DNA of 64,000 bases from Thermothielavioides terrestris NRRL 8126 (Eukaryota > Ascomycota > Sordariomycetes > Sordariales > Chaetomiaceae). Positions within the stretch are counted from its first letter, which is position 1. Every line of letters begins with the position of its first letter. Both the position numbers and the translations under genes were made by a program. Below the pieces are notes generated by a model, which was given only the letters and a program-made list of their open reading frames with translations, ran no database searches and was not told the origin of the DNA. The stretch covers positions 1,674,001-1,738,000 of the forward strand of contig NC_016458.1 in the NCBI RefSeq assembly GCF_000226115.1, read 5' to 3'. Of the stretch, positions 12,467 to 24,213 are shown in pieces.

Positions 12467-12857
12467 GGTAGACGTTAAAGAGGTCCCGCCAAGACTAATT
12501 TCCAGCCCTGGTCTTACACCGTCAGTACGTAGCCACCATCGCCACGGGGTTTGCACTATCGCCACGGGTTAGCCACTGGTTAGTTCGCCGGGGGTGCGGG
12601 GGGCGGCGCCAGCCCCCCGCTGGTTAGGGTGAGGGTTATGGTTAGGGTGAGGGTCAAGGTTAGGGTGCGGGTTAACTTCGTTTTCTTTTTTTCAATTTCG
12701 TTGAGGTTTCGTGAAGTTATTGCGACGAGTTTTTGCGAGTATTTGCGGTTTGTCTTCGTCGCTGATGCTCTAAGTCGTCGCGGCCCCACTTACCCCTTGG
12801 CGATGTGTAAAAGCCTGTAATTCTTAGTGTCTTGGCGGGACCTCTTTAACGACGACC
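12467..12857 (+). mobile_element. 391-bp non-autonomous TIR transposon (MITE), copy 1
   Basis: Bounded by terminal inverted repeats of about 29 bp with two mismatches. The left end is GGTAGACGTTAAAGAGGTCC and the right end read backwards is GGTCGTCGTTAAAGAGGTCC, both continuing CGCCAAGAC. The element is flanked by an exact 8-bp target-site duplication, ACTTCGTA, at 12459-12466 and 12858-12865. There is no coding capacity. Inside are a GC-rich hairpin (12596-12620, stem GCGGGGGG/CCCCCCGC) and four TTAGGG units in a degenerate telomere-like stretch (12622-12673). A second copy in the opposite orientation lies at 18290-18679. The 8-bp duplication suggests a hAT- or P-like transposase family, but the superfamily is not assigned. 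Confidence 0.92.
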
Positions 12858-12865
12858 ACTTCGTA

Positions 12866-15800
12866 ACCTCAACACCTTGCGCATCCCTCAGCTCACGGCC
12901 TGTCGTTGGCAGTCAACAGCGCAGCAGCACGCGCACCTGCGGGGTTATCCCCATCGTGACGCCGGAGCGCGCTAACCGAGGGAAGTCGGTTCTGTCTGCT
13001 ACTTGCAAAGGAGAGACAAGAACCTACCGAACGTCCGAACGAGTCCCACGGTTGACGATGGCCGGACCACAGCCAAGTCCCCTGACAGGCATGATCCCGG
13101 CATGTCTCGTGGTGAGCACACCGTCAATGACATTCCGCCGGTGCCCCGCCCCGTTTTTGCCATGCTGCCCTGGACGAAAAACGTGCTGGCAAGAAGCGTG
13201 CTTGCAGCATGCTGCCAACCCTCCGTGCCGCAAGCACGCGGGCCCAGGTCGCGCAGATCGCTGATCAACCGCATCCTGCACCGGGCGCCCCGAAAAGTTC
13301 CCTGCTTCCAAAGGAGCCGCCCCCAGGCTGCTCGCCAAACGGTTCCGCATCCGGGAAGGATGTGCGGTCTTGGCTGCGATGGAGCCCCCGTCCGCTGAGG
13401 GGGTGATCGACGTGACTGACGCATTAAGCGTGAAGATCAGCTGCAGAAAGGGCAGGATTGGGACAAGCGGCCGAACGCCACTGGAAACCTGGAAACACCG
13501 AATATCGCAGGAATAACTTTCGTCCAGGTTGGGTGGGGGCGGTCTCCAATGGAGTGCAGTTAGCGGCCGCGCCAGAAGCGCGCTAGAACTGCACCTTCTG
13601 GCTCCAGTCGTTACACTACCTATTCCGTACACTACACTACTCTGGGTAGTGTGCAGTACATTGTGTCCCATCACCAATAATCGGGCCGCGCGTGGCTTCC
13701 AGGATTTAATTTGGGCACAACCCCGCAGGATGCGCAGAGCCAAGGAGCGGTTAAGCGGTTCGCTTGACCCACCGCAACGGATATTGGGACGGTTTTTGGC
13801 AGCATCGAGCGCAGATCGCTTTGGTCCTGTCATCACCGGTCACTCCACGGATTACTGCGTAACGACACAACACCACCCATGCCAACATGCGTCTGAGTTG
13901 GTGTGTACATAATTACACTAGGTGTGTTGTGAAGTGAACACAACAAGCGACTGCGTGTGCACGGTGCACCGGCTTTCCAACCGAGGAATCGGGGCATCTG
14001 GCCTCGAAATGATCATACGACTTTCCGGGGTTGGGGCAAGGGGCAGCCTTTTGACAGCGACGCCACAAAAGCCACCGTGGCTCCATCCAGTCGGAACACT
14101 GCCTCGGCAATCAAAGCCATTGCAACTTGGTCCGTTCAGCTGAATCTGAAGGATGCTGGTTCATGATATCCATCTTTTCTCCCTCTGGCATCACTAACGC
14201 TAACTATGCCTCCCTGATGGATAGAGCATCCTCCTCACGGATGACACGTACCAAACTGTGTACGGAATACCCGAGTCGACAGCATTCCGCCGCCATGTCC
14301 TCTCCCCAACGCGATAGCAAACTCACAAAGTATCCATAACTCCGAAACCGAAGGAAAAAAAAATCAAATAGAAAATAAATGCTGCCCCGCCCGGTCTCGG
14401 TCTCCACTTCCGTCCCAGCGGCGCTCCCGCGCAAAGCACTGATCTGCGATCATCCCTGGGCTCGTGGGGTTGTTCTTCAAGTGAACATGGATCCCCGCCA
14501 GGGGGTTCAGACCCAGCGCCGGAGCTGCCGCCGCCGACCACTCATGTGTCTTCAGGTCCAACGATCCGGACCCAAGCCCAGCTTCCCGAGGGAAGGGCGG
14601 CGGCCTGGGCACCAGCTAACAGTTGGTGAGATGGTGATGTGTGCAGATCCTGACTTCTTTCACGTCTACACTAGTGTACGTGCTAGGAGGTAGGTAGTGT
14701 AAGTGGTTAGTAAGTGCCTACATACTGTACACTACGGATACAGTAGGCGGTCGGCCGAGGGATATTTTTAGCTGCGCTGGTTGTTGAAGTGGATTCCAGC
14801 CGACCGGTCGGTGTGCGAAAACCTATCCGGATCGTCGGGTTTTGCAGACGAGTTTTTTTTCTTCTTATTTGGCTGAGCTTTTCTTGGCCGGGGCTGCCTG
14901 GGTAACGATCTGCCTCGGGAATGCTGTGGAACGGGGTCGTGCATGACACGGTTGAAACCTGCTGTGGCGGTTTCGGGCCTCTGGCTTTGACGGCCTGGAA
15001 AGGTTCGTGTCTCCCTCGCTGTTCTGGATCAGCTCGTTACCTTGCTGGTCGTCGAATTGGGAGGTGCTTTTGCGTTCTCGTGTGTTTCGTGACACAGAGA
15101 TTGAGGCTGCTGCTTGAGACGGATAACTCTTGTGATACAGATGTGCAGTCAAGTCGGGTCGATTGTTGCGCATCCGGGCGGCTCCGTCGACGCTGTCTGA
15201 AACAATCTCATTCGCCGACTCGAACGAGCATCAACCCTACCCTTTGCCCCCATGATCGCCACGACACCTAAGACACAAGACCAGGAACGAGCGACATTGT
15301 CTCGTTGATGAAGATCCTTGCTTTGCCATTTCACGCCGGCAGCTAGCTCTTCCCAGCTTGCCGCGACTCCCTTGACCGCCCCCCTATGCCGTCCTCCGAC
15401 ACGTAGGTACATACAAACGGCCCAGGAGGGCCATCGCCAGATCTATATACACATTACGTTACTCCTCTGTGGGGAGAAACGCTAGTCGGATACATCGTGT
15501 CAACAAAAGAAACCGGTGACAAACTGGAAAATCCAAGCAAGAACGCCCATGTAAATGCTTTTCACAGACCAGAGCCTTGTTTCGCCGTTCCCACCCGCCG
15601 CCACTGCGCCTTAGGGGATCGACTGCAAGAGCAGACCGTCTTCCCTGGAGAGTTGCCCAGTCAAATTGCGCCCCAACCACTGTGCCCAATACCAATCTGT
15701 GAGAATCATTGCCCCGAAGAGTTGTCCGCATGCGCCGCGCCGTGCAGGTGATGGCTTGTCCCTGAACGCCGACCCGATGTACGTCCGCCCCTGAAAGGGG

Positions 15801-15971
15801 GAAAAGGGATTAGAAACTAAAAAATACCGGCTGCTGCTTTGGTTGTCATGGGTCGTATCCTGTACCGCCAGGGTCCGGGATTGATGGTAGGTCTATAGGT
15901 GGGTGATCCGGTCGGGTTGTGTATTCGTCGAATTAGAAAATACGCCGCGTTTTTGTGTTTCCTTCGCACAT
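12866..15971. other. Non-coding stretch between MITE copy 1 and the C2H2 gene
   Basis: No gene is supported. The longest frame (13024-13836, minus) has no protein-like features. Motifs of the TACACTA/GTAGTGTA type cluster at 13613-13660, 13905-13930 and 14664-14750. The last few hundred bases should contain the 3' UTR of the zinc-finger gene. Confidence 0.5.
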
Positions 15972-17040
15972 TCAAGGCCTGCTGACGTTGCTTGTGCTGC
16001 TGTTCGTGCTGCTGCTACTGTCGTAGTTGTGGCAGCCCCGTTCGTGCCGCTTCATGTTGCTCCGTACGCTGAAGGCCTTGCCGCAACCAGGGAATGGGCA
16101 CTTGAAGGGTTTCTCGCCCGTGTGCGAGTGGCTGTGGATCCGGAGCGAGCTGGGCCGCGAGAAAGCCTTGTTGCACGTCTGGCAGATGTACCGGTCCTGG
16201 CTCTGGGGGTAGGAGCCGGATGCCGAGGGAGCGATGTAATGGTGGTGCTGCCAGGGGTTGCCCGGCGCCGGAGCTAACGTTACCGACACGGGCAGCGGTG
16301 GGGGGAAAGTCTGTCGAGCGGTTAGAATACAAAGAGACCCCGGGAAAACAGAACAGTGTCAATCAAGAACCAACCTGAGGGAGGGGTCGCTGGTAGTAAA
16401 GACCAGACATTTGCGGCGGCGGCGGCGGCGGCGGCGGCGCGGCGGCCTGGATCGGAGGATAGTACGAGGTCATGGCGGGCTGGCTGATGTACGCAGGACT
16501 GGCGAAGTGCGGCTGGTACGCCGAGGTCTGGACAGAAACACGCGGTACGGCAGAGGCGGCCGTCATCTGCCGCGAGTCTGACTCCACCTGGAGCGGCGGC
16601 GTCGTCTCGAAGTAGTAGTTGGAGCCGTTCGACACCTGGCTCACAGACCTGGTGGACGGCGAGTTGAACCCCTCGAAAGATGCATCCGAGGACATGGGCG
16701 GGCTGGGCGGCAGGGCCGGCCTAACCAACGCTGGGTTGGCATAATGCGAAGAATTGGGCCTCGTCTCCGATTTGGTCGATACATGTGCTAGGGTCAATTA
16801 GTTAGCGTCCGGATGCCACTGTTCTTCCTACCATGACTGGATCATACATTGTTGCTGGGACTGGGGCGATGTCTCCGAAGTCGGTGATCCTTGGTCCGCT
16901 AGCCCGAGGAGGTTCGAGATAGACGGGAGCGAGCACTTTGCTGACTCGTCCATGGGCGGGGAAGGCGGCGGCACATAACCATAATGGAGGTTATGATGAG
17001 GCGCCTGCGCATATTGTGTCGTGACCATCGTTCCAGCCAT
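15972..17040 (-). CDS. C2H2 zinc-finger transcription factor (FlbC/MtfA/CSP-1-like)
   Basis: Three exons, 17040-16848, 16787-16375 and 16310-15972, give about 314 residues. The introns are 60 and 64 bp with GTATGA and GTTGGT donors and clear CTAAC-type branch sites. The start at 17040 (MAGTMVTTQ) has a good context (CAGCCATGG). Residues 1-240 are Pro/Ser/Gln/Tyr-rich with PPSPP motifs, an LPSISNLLGL segment and a run of eight Pro. Two tandem zinc fingers occupy about 245-296: C-X2-C-X12-H-X3-H in YICQTCNKAFSRPSSLRIH, linker TGEKPF, then C-X4-C-X12-H-X4-H. This pair occurs in fungal regulators of development and secondary metabolism. Which orthologue it is cannot be settled here. MITE copies lie 3.1 kb downstream and 1.2 kb upstream. 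Confidence 0.9.
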
Positions 17041-18281
17041 GGCTGTTGTCAAGTAACGCCGGCCGCGGACCGCAAAGGCTGTGGATGCAACGAGGGAAGC
17101 TCCGTACTGGTGGACACGACGTTGAAGCGGAGTTGCGACACTGCTTGTTGTCGTGATGGGGTCGTTGCGTAGGTACCCCGAGTGTGCTATGTGAAGCAAT
17201 GAGATGTGAAATTTCAAGTCGACAAATCCGGCTGCCGGAGGTGTGGGATGGATTAAATACTAAGAAGTATGCATCGAGAGAGAAGCTTGTTGATGTTTGG
17301 GACGGGAGGGGGGTGGGAGACCGGGGCGTTTTGTACCGTCAGATCTCCCGGGAGGTCCATCCATGGAGAATATGCAGACGATCGAGCGGCAATCCACTTC
17401 GAAATCCACACGTTGATCCCCGGACCAAGGCGGCCAGCAGGTGTTGTCGCAAATTGGGGTGGGTCTGACTGGCGGCCTGGGGGTGCTGTGCCAGACCAGG
17501 GATCTCGGCCCACGGCCGGTGTTGATCAGAGGGACATCGGCCACCCCTCCACCCCTGCCCACGGGATGCGGCGGTACATGGTATGTACAGTACATTCCGT
17601 ATGTACCTAGTGTAGTGTAAGTTAGTGAAGTGTACATGCGTCTGAACTTAATAACACCTCCTCTTATGGTGTATGGTGGCTCTGACTCCGGGGGCGTCGG
17701 GGGTTCGCCTTGACCTAATGCCAAGTGTAAGCCCAGAGGTCGGGGCTCATGGATGGGCGCCTCATCCCCAGAAACCGCTGGGCGGAAGCCCACAGGAGCG
17801 GTGGACTGGTCGCTGGACGGGTCCCGACGGATATCCATGGATGATTGCCATTGATCTACCGAGTCCAAACGTCTGAGGCTCATGCTGGGCCGAGCTGCCG
17901 GACACTGGCAAGACAATGCACCCGTATCATGTATGCGCCTCGAGTTCCGCAGACAAGCGAGCACTCTTCGCGTCGAATGAGCTGAAGCTCTTCACGTTCT
18001 TGTGGCGCGAGTTGCATGCTGGCCACGCTAGTTAGTTAGCTCAAAGGGATGACACACACCGCACCGTCCTGTACGGAGTCGTGTACGGAATACACCAGTG
18101 TACACTCCACTACATACCAAGCGTGCAGATTATCGCAGCAGCCAGTCTGCCGGGGCTCTTTGCAGCCACACGGACAACTAACCGAAACAGGAGCTGTTGC
18201 CGGGGTCCGGGGCCTGCTCTGTGGAGGGGTGAGATCACAGAGGTGGGTGATCAGGTACGTACCATTTGTTGTGTAATCCGT
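17041..18281. promoter_or_regulatory. Upstream region of the C2H2 gene
   Basis: About 1.2 kb between the zinc-finger start codon and MITE copy 2. It should contain the promoter and 5' UTR. A cluster of GTAC/TAGTGTA motifs lies at 17580-17640, and TACGGA-type motifs at 18070-18118. No TATA box is certain. Confidence 0.4.
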
Positions 18282-18289
18282 ATGTCAGG

Positions 18290-18679
18290 GGTCGTCGTTA
18301 AAGAGGTCCCGCCAAGACTAATTTCGGAGACTGCCGCTTACAAGTATTTACAATCGCCACGGGGTAAGCGGGGCCGCGACGACTTCGAGCAACATCAACA
18401 ACGAGAATTGCAAAGACTCGTAGCAACAGCTTCGCGAAACCTCAACCAAATCGAAAAAAAAGAAAACGAAGTTAACCCGCACCCTAACCTTGACCCTCAC
18501 CCTAACCATAACCCTTACCCTAACCAGCGGGGGGCTGGCGCCGCCCCCCGCACCCCCGGCGAACTAACCGTTGGCGATAGTGCAAACCGCTTGGCGGTCT
18601 TGGCGGGGTACTGACGCTGTAAAAACATTGCCGACAATTGGCCGAAATTAGTCTTGGCGGGACCTCTTTAACGTCTACC
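18290..18679 (-). mobile_element. 390-bp non-autonomous TIR transposon (MITE), copy 2, inverted
   Basis: Same family as copy 1, in the opposite orientation. Its terminal repeats match over about 38 bp with two mismatches (GGTCGTCG start; GGTAGACG when the right end is read backwards; shared CGTTAAAGAGGTCCCGCC). The exact 8-bp duplication ATGTCAGG stands at 18282-18289 and 18680-18687. The hairpin is at 18527-18551 and the telomere-like CCCTAA stretch at about 18478-18525. The internal sequence aligns along its length with copy 1, with most differences near the outer flanks. Different duplications show two independent insertions. Confidence 0.92.
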
Positions 18680-21600
18680 ATGTCAGGTACATACCCCGGC
18701 TTGCGGCCTGCCACGGCCCCTTGGGCATGTGGCATGGGGGCCCCTGAACCAAGACACACGGACACGCAAACTTGAGACGAGCGTCGACTCCGAGCTCGAC
18801 GTGCGTCGCGCGGGATCAAAGATGTGGACGGATTTGGCCACCAGGGGGAGCATGCATTAGCATGTGCTGTGACCGGATCGTTAAGCTGATCTTATGCCGT
18901 TCATTTTTTGACATCTCGCAAGCCGCCATCTCGAAACGGCCGGCTCTGGGAACCAGCTCTGCGCTGGCACATCGTTGCTCTCCCCCTTTCAGAACCCTCC
19001 CGATCTGGAGGTCTTCTGCTTTGGGTTCCCGCGATCCGAGTCCGCAGGAGATCATATCTCTCGTGGTCTTCAGATCTCCGACTCGTGGTGCGCCATCACG
19101 ATTGCCCCGGGATGCGCTGCAAGGGCGACGGAGAGACAACACCTGTTTTTTTCTCCGTTCCAGCCAGCTGGTGGACAGCTCGGCAGTTCTTGTGCAACAT
19201 CGCGGCGTGGTGGTACTGTAGCGTAGTGTACACTAGGGCTGTGGCGGGACGGCGGTTTTTTTGACAAGTCACAAGTGTTTCGCCCACGGCTTGATCCTCT
19301 GGACCGTTGCGGTCGCTTAAGCAGCTCTGCACGTGCTTTGCGCTCGCGAGTCCAGCGCGGTCCATGTCCAGCAGCAGCATCGTTGCCCACTGGGTCCAGG
19401 GCTGCAAGGCCGTCTGAGAACAAGAGTAGATGCAATACATGCACAGCACATACCTACATCCAGTACGCAGTAACTGCTTTGTGTCGCAGACGTGACCGCT
19501 GTTGAGGTTGTGGGTCTTTGGTCAGGAAAATGCCGAGGCGAGGGGCAGAGGATGGCTCATGCGCAAGGTCCCGTGCGCCAGGCACGTTTCTCGGGAAACA
19601 ACTGGGGGATATTTTTCGGAAACAAAGGCTAATCTCGACAGATCGCTTCGGCTGTCGAGTGATGAGTGCCTGCTCCGCGTCGTGTATGTGTTAGTAGTGT
19701 ATCCGTAATTGCACAAGAGATTGGCGTCTGGGTCCAGGGTTCCTTGAGCATCGGTGGTAGCGAACCTTATTGTTGACTGGGGTCCAGCCGGAACGAGCGC
19801 AGCCTGTCTGGCCTTGTGTTTGAGGTGCGGCAGGGGGCTCTCGGAGCGCGGGTGCCAGCTCGGTACGCTTGATGATGCTTGGTGCGCTTTGATCACCTTG
19901 GGCACCCCGAATCAGAGAGAGAGGGCAAGCAGATGGCCTCACGGTGCCACACCCATGCCACATCCGCGGCACGCTGCAGCCCAAGCAGTCCCAAGGTCAA
20001 GGCATAATGACGGGATGAAATGTTCCCGAGCGTAGTTCAGGCAATGTGGCACTGAACCTAAACGCCAACTCGTGGCCGCTCGAGCGTTATGGCCACGCGA
20101 AACTTGGGACGACGCATCGGGTAGTCAGATGCCGCACGATCTTGAACGACTATTTCCGTCCATTGGCCGCCTACCTCACTTGTATCATCCCATCTCGCTG
20201 CAGCGACTGCCAAGCACTCGGCCGTTTTGTCAAGCAAGCTCTCGAAAGGATATTGATGGATGGAATAACTTTTCGGGTTCGTAAGCAGGTGGTTGATGGA
20301 TGCGAGTGACGCAGCTTGCGTACTTGTATTTTGATGACAAGGCGGTGACTGAGGTATGCTCTGTCGAGGAACTTCACCGTGGGGTTGAATTGACTCTCGG
20401 GTTGAAATTCGAGGTTCTCAGTATTCCGTATCTGCCTTACCTGGCAGGTTGCTCCTTCCACTCGGGGTGAGGAACCCAGCCACGTAATTCCAGGTAATGC
20501 CATGCATCTTTGCACAGTTTATGGCAAGAACCCAACATGCACCTGCCGACCATCCCATCTCCGCGTCGAGAACTTGAACAATGATTTAGGTACCTATTTA
20601 GGCCTTAATCATCCGGAAGGTAGGTTAGGTCAGGTACCTTACGCTCGGCTACCCTCAAGTCGCTCCATAAGGTCAAATTGTTTGTGTTGGTCACCTAACT
20701 GTTTGCACACACTTTGAGATCTGATGATGCGGCGGAGCCCCGCGATGAGCATTTGGTCGGGGCCCGGTGCGGACCCGGTACCCGCCACGGTCTGCCCCAC
20801 AAACGGCCGCAACGGCGCGCTACCTGCCGCCTGCCTGCCCAGCCCACCATCCCACCGGACAGCCCGCATGTCCCGGCTTCCCCAGCTCCTTCGGCGCTTA
20901 AGCAACCGAAGTTCCAGGCCTGCTATGTCGGCCAAGTCTGCGGCAACTTGCGGCACAGAACCTTGTCTGCTCGGTGTACGGAACAGAGAGTCGAATTTGC
21001 ACTGCCGCGGCTGGTCATCATCCACCACACATGAACCTGTCTCGCAGCGCGTTGCGGTGTCGCTACACAGTAATTCTCGGTACTTGTGAAGCACAGGCAC
21101 AGATCATACTAAACTTTTGATTTGCGTTCCGGAATATTCGAGATTGCCATAACTAGGGGGGAAAGCGGGATCGTCGGACCGCGCTGCAAGATTATCGCAG
21201 TTAGAAGGATCAGCAAGTGAGGAGCAGCCAACCGTTTCGGGCGCGAAATTCGACATCCTGTTCCCCGGGCGCAGGCCATGGAGTGTCGCGCCCTCTGTCC
21301 TGTGCACTGAACGGCCTGCGGCGGCTGTATTTCGGACACTCTTTGATTGCCTGTCTATACGACGTCTGTTATGCCCAGGGCTGCAGCCTTTCTCCCTCCG
21401 GATGACCGTCTCCTTCGGTACAGCGTCGCATTCGATTGTCCTGTGCCCTGCAAAGCAATACTGTACACTACCGGTTTCCCAGACGGAGATTACCCGTCTG
21501 GCGGGCGATCGACGTGGCGCGGGCTTAGCGCCGCTCGCTTAGCACCTTGGGAAGGCATCAGTGCCCCTTTGGGAATGGTCCATGATCGGCGGGCATGTTC

Positions 21601-23919
21601 AACGCAACTGTCGGTGGGGTCGGGGAATATGCCACGCTGCGCTCGCATGTCATCAACTGTCATCAACGACCTTCCTTTTCCGGACACTGCTCCCATCGGG
21701 ACATTGACATTTGTCGTCGTCATGCTTCGCTTCCACAAGATCAGACCGTGCCGGAGGGCCCACGAGCTGAACTCACCCACACTTCTTACGTGCACCCTTT
21801 CCGCGCATCCGGGCGGCCGGGCTCGAACAAAAAAAGTTGTTGCGCCTTCCCTTTGGTCGTAACAGCAAACCAACTATCCACTTCTCGGCCGAGTCTTTGC
21901 AGCCGTGAGCTCTGGACGGTCTACACGATAACTACCGACCCACAGAAGGAAAGAAAGTTCCCAATCTCTGACGGATGATGCAACCGAAAAGCGTTGAGGC
22001 AGTGTCTGGAGACCGCAGACAAGACTCGCCAATGAGGCGGGCAAGGCGAACAGGGGGTCGCTTCCGTCCCACATGTCCGATGCAACTAAGTCGATCTTCC
22101 AACCGGAATAGAGTTTGTGGATTCTGTCGATCAGCGCAGGGGCGATCTTCCAAGACGTCCTCGGAGAAGCCTGTCGCTATCTCGAATCTCAACCGTGGAG
22201 GGACTGCACTGCAACTCGAGAGAGCGTGTGTCGTTTGTCGAAAGCTGTTCGAAAGTTCTCCTAAACATGCCGCTTGGCACCAAGGCGAGACCGATGCTGG
22301 GTGAGCTCTCAGGCCGGCCGGGTCTCAGATGCCGCTCCGTTCCCGCTCCGCTCTCGCTTATTGGCTTGCTCGTACTGGAGGACAAAACCACCTCTTCCAG
22401 CTTGCGCGCTGCGCCGCTGCCGGCTGGATAGTGACCTTGATACTGAGGACTTTGCTGTGCCCAGCTCTCAGTGGGTGGCTGAGCCGATCCCGCACAATTA
22501 ATTTACTCCTTTCGGAGAACCAACAAGCCAGAAGACAAACCCAACGTCACGAACCTTTCGGCATCTCCCCGAGATCGCGGCTGTGGTTTGCGGGGCCTGC
22601 TCCCGGCGGTCAGGGTGTCATTATCGATCCCCCGTTCCAGAGCCGTGGCTAGTCTCGTTGCAACGCCAGGTTTGGGAGCTTCCTTCTACGGCCAGCACCA
22701 GGCAATGACACTTCGTTCTGGCTTGGCTGGTACCCTATCACGGCAAGCCAACGGTTTCCCAGCTGCTCGGTGGCGTCTTCGCCCCGTACACTACTGTGGT
22801 ACACTACACTACTTCAAGCTCCATGCATTGTCAAGGGAGGATCACATGGAGACCTCAGGGATATGAGGGCCCGTCCTCCAAGGGGGACGAGCCGTCCTGA
22901 CAATAAACACAATTGCGCTTCCAGTTAGCGGATGGTACTACGAAGCCACGATCGTGCGGCTTCTGGCTTTCCAGAACAACGGACGGCTGGGGAAGAGAGG
23001 CACGCGCAGTACGGAAGTGCATATGCAGTCTCCATGGCGAGAGAAGGAAACCGCACAATGCCTTTCAAAATTCCAAGGACCTTCTTGCCTTGCTTGCTGC
23101 GGGTTGGACGCCAACAAAGCAAGGAAAAAGCATGCTTCGAATGATCGCTTGGCTTCAGATCCACTTCCTCGAGGACGCTCGAACATCAAGTCGAATTCAC
23201 TCTGAGCGGCTAACTGCAATATCCAGGCTCAAATGGTCGAGGCTGAGCCTTGGAAGCATTCGGTACCGGTTTAACCGCTGCTCCTATCGCCGATCTTGGC
23301 CTATATCAAGCTCGGTTATGACAGGGTTGTCGTGGATATTAGTGTACGCCTCTTGAACCGTTTCTGGGCGCGGCCGAAATTCGTCACGTTCGATGCCCAA
23401 ATCAGGAAGCTCGCCCGGTCGATTTGGAGCAGGCGACCAGCCCCAGTTTCCAATTATGAATGTGTGGTCGGTGCTCAGCGATCTCGAGGGAGATGCTCAT
23501 CCTCATCACGGCAACTGTGCCGGCAGGGGGAGGGGTGTGTGGTTGACGATGCTCGCCAGGCAGGAGAGCCTCGTCAACGGGGTTAGTTGAGTGTAGCACG
23601 CTCTTTGAATTGCAGACTGGGTCTCTGGACCAGGTCGAGCAGAGCGCTGCGTGTCGTGTTGCCACAGGCAGGACCACATCTCTCGTCTCATTCCGTGGGG
23701 GGCGACATCCCAGTCGAGTACCCGGTCGCGGCGGCCTGACTTCACAATTGCAATGCCGAATCGGACACACTGTCACCGCCAACTTAGCCGCAGAAAAGAG
23801 CAGATCTTCGCTGCAGTCCCATTCGCGTCTTCGGTCGGGGAGATCCGGAGATAGCTCGGCGATGGCCACGCACGCATCCTTCGCAGAACGTTGAGACGGC
23901 CCATGACACGCTCAAGATG

Positions 23920-23935
23920 TTTTTTTTTTTTTTTT
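23920..23935. repeat. T16 homopolymer
   Basis: Sixteen consecutive T in the gene-poor region. Confidence 0.9.
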
Positions 23936-24189
23936 CTTGCGCACGAAGCACCGTCCAAGCAGCGCCAACACCCGCAACTGTCTCCTGCGTCTTGCCGGCG
24001 TGGCTTTCAATCACTCCGACGCCAGCAACCCCTCCAGCCAGTGAACAAACTGGTCTGGGCCACAACACATCCCTGTCCATACGCCAAATCTGTGGACGTC
24101 CGGAAACCGAGCCCCTCCTCGCTCTCCAATGGAACCAAGGCTGCGGAGATCAAGACCCCAGAGAACCTCCCCGTGAAAGAGCGATGCCC

Positions 24190-24213
24190 GGGGGGGGGGG
24201 GGGGGGGGGGGGG
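24190..24213. repeat. G24 homopolymer
   Basis: Twenty-four consecutive G following ATGCCC. Such runs can form G-quadruplexes and are often mis-sized by sequencing. Confidence 0.9.

Noticed and set aside
12596..12673. Chromosome end or true interstitial telomere
   Set aside because: The TTAGGG units are degenerate and repeated identically inside both MITE copies, so they belong to the element, not to a chromosome end.
13024..13836. 270-codon minus-strand open frame
   Set aside because: Composition looks random (Arg/Ser/Cys/Pro scatter), no domain, many overlapping frames on the other strand, and it crosses the dispersed TACACTA motifs. Length alone is not convincing in GC-rich DNA.
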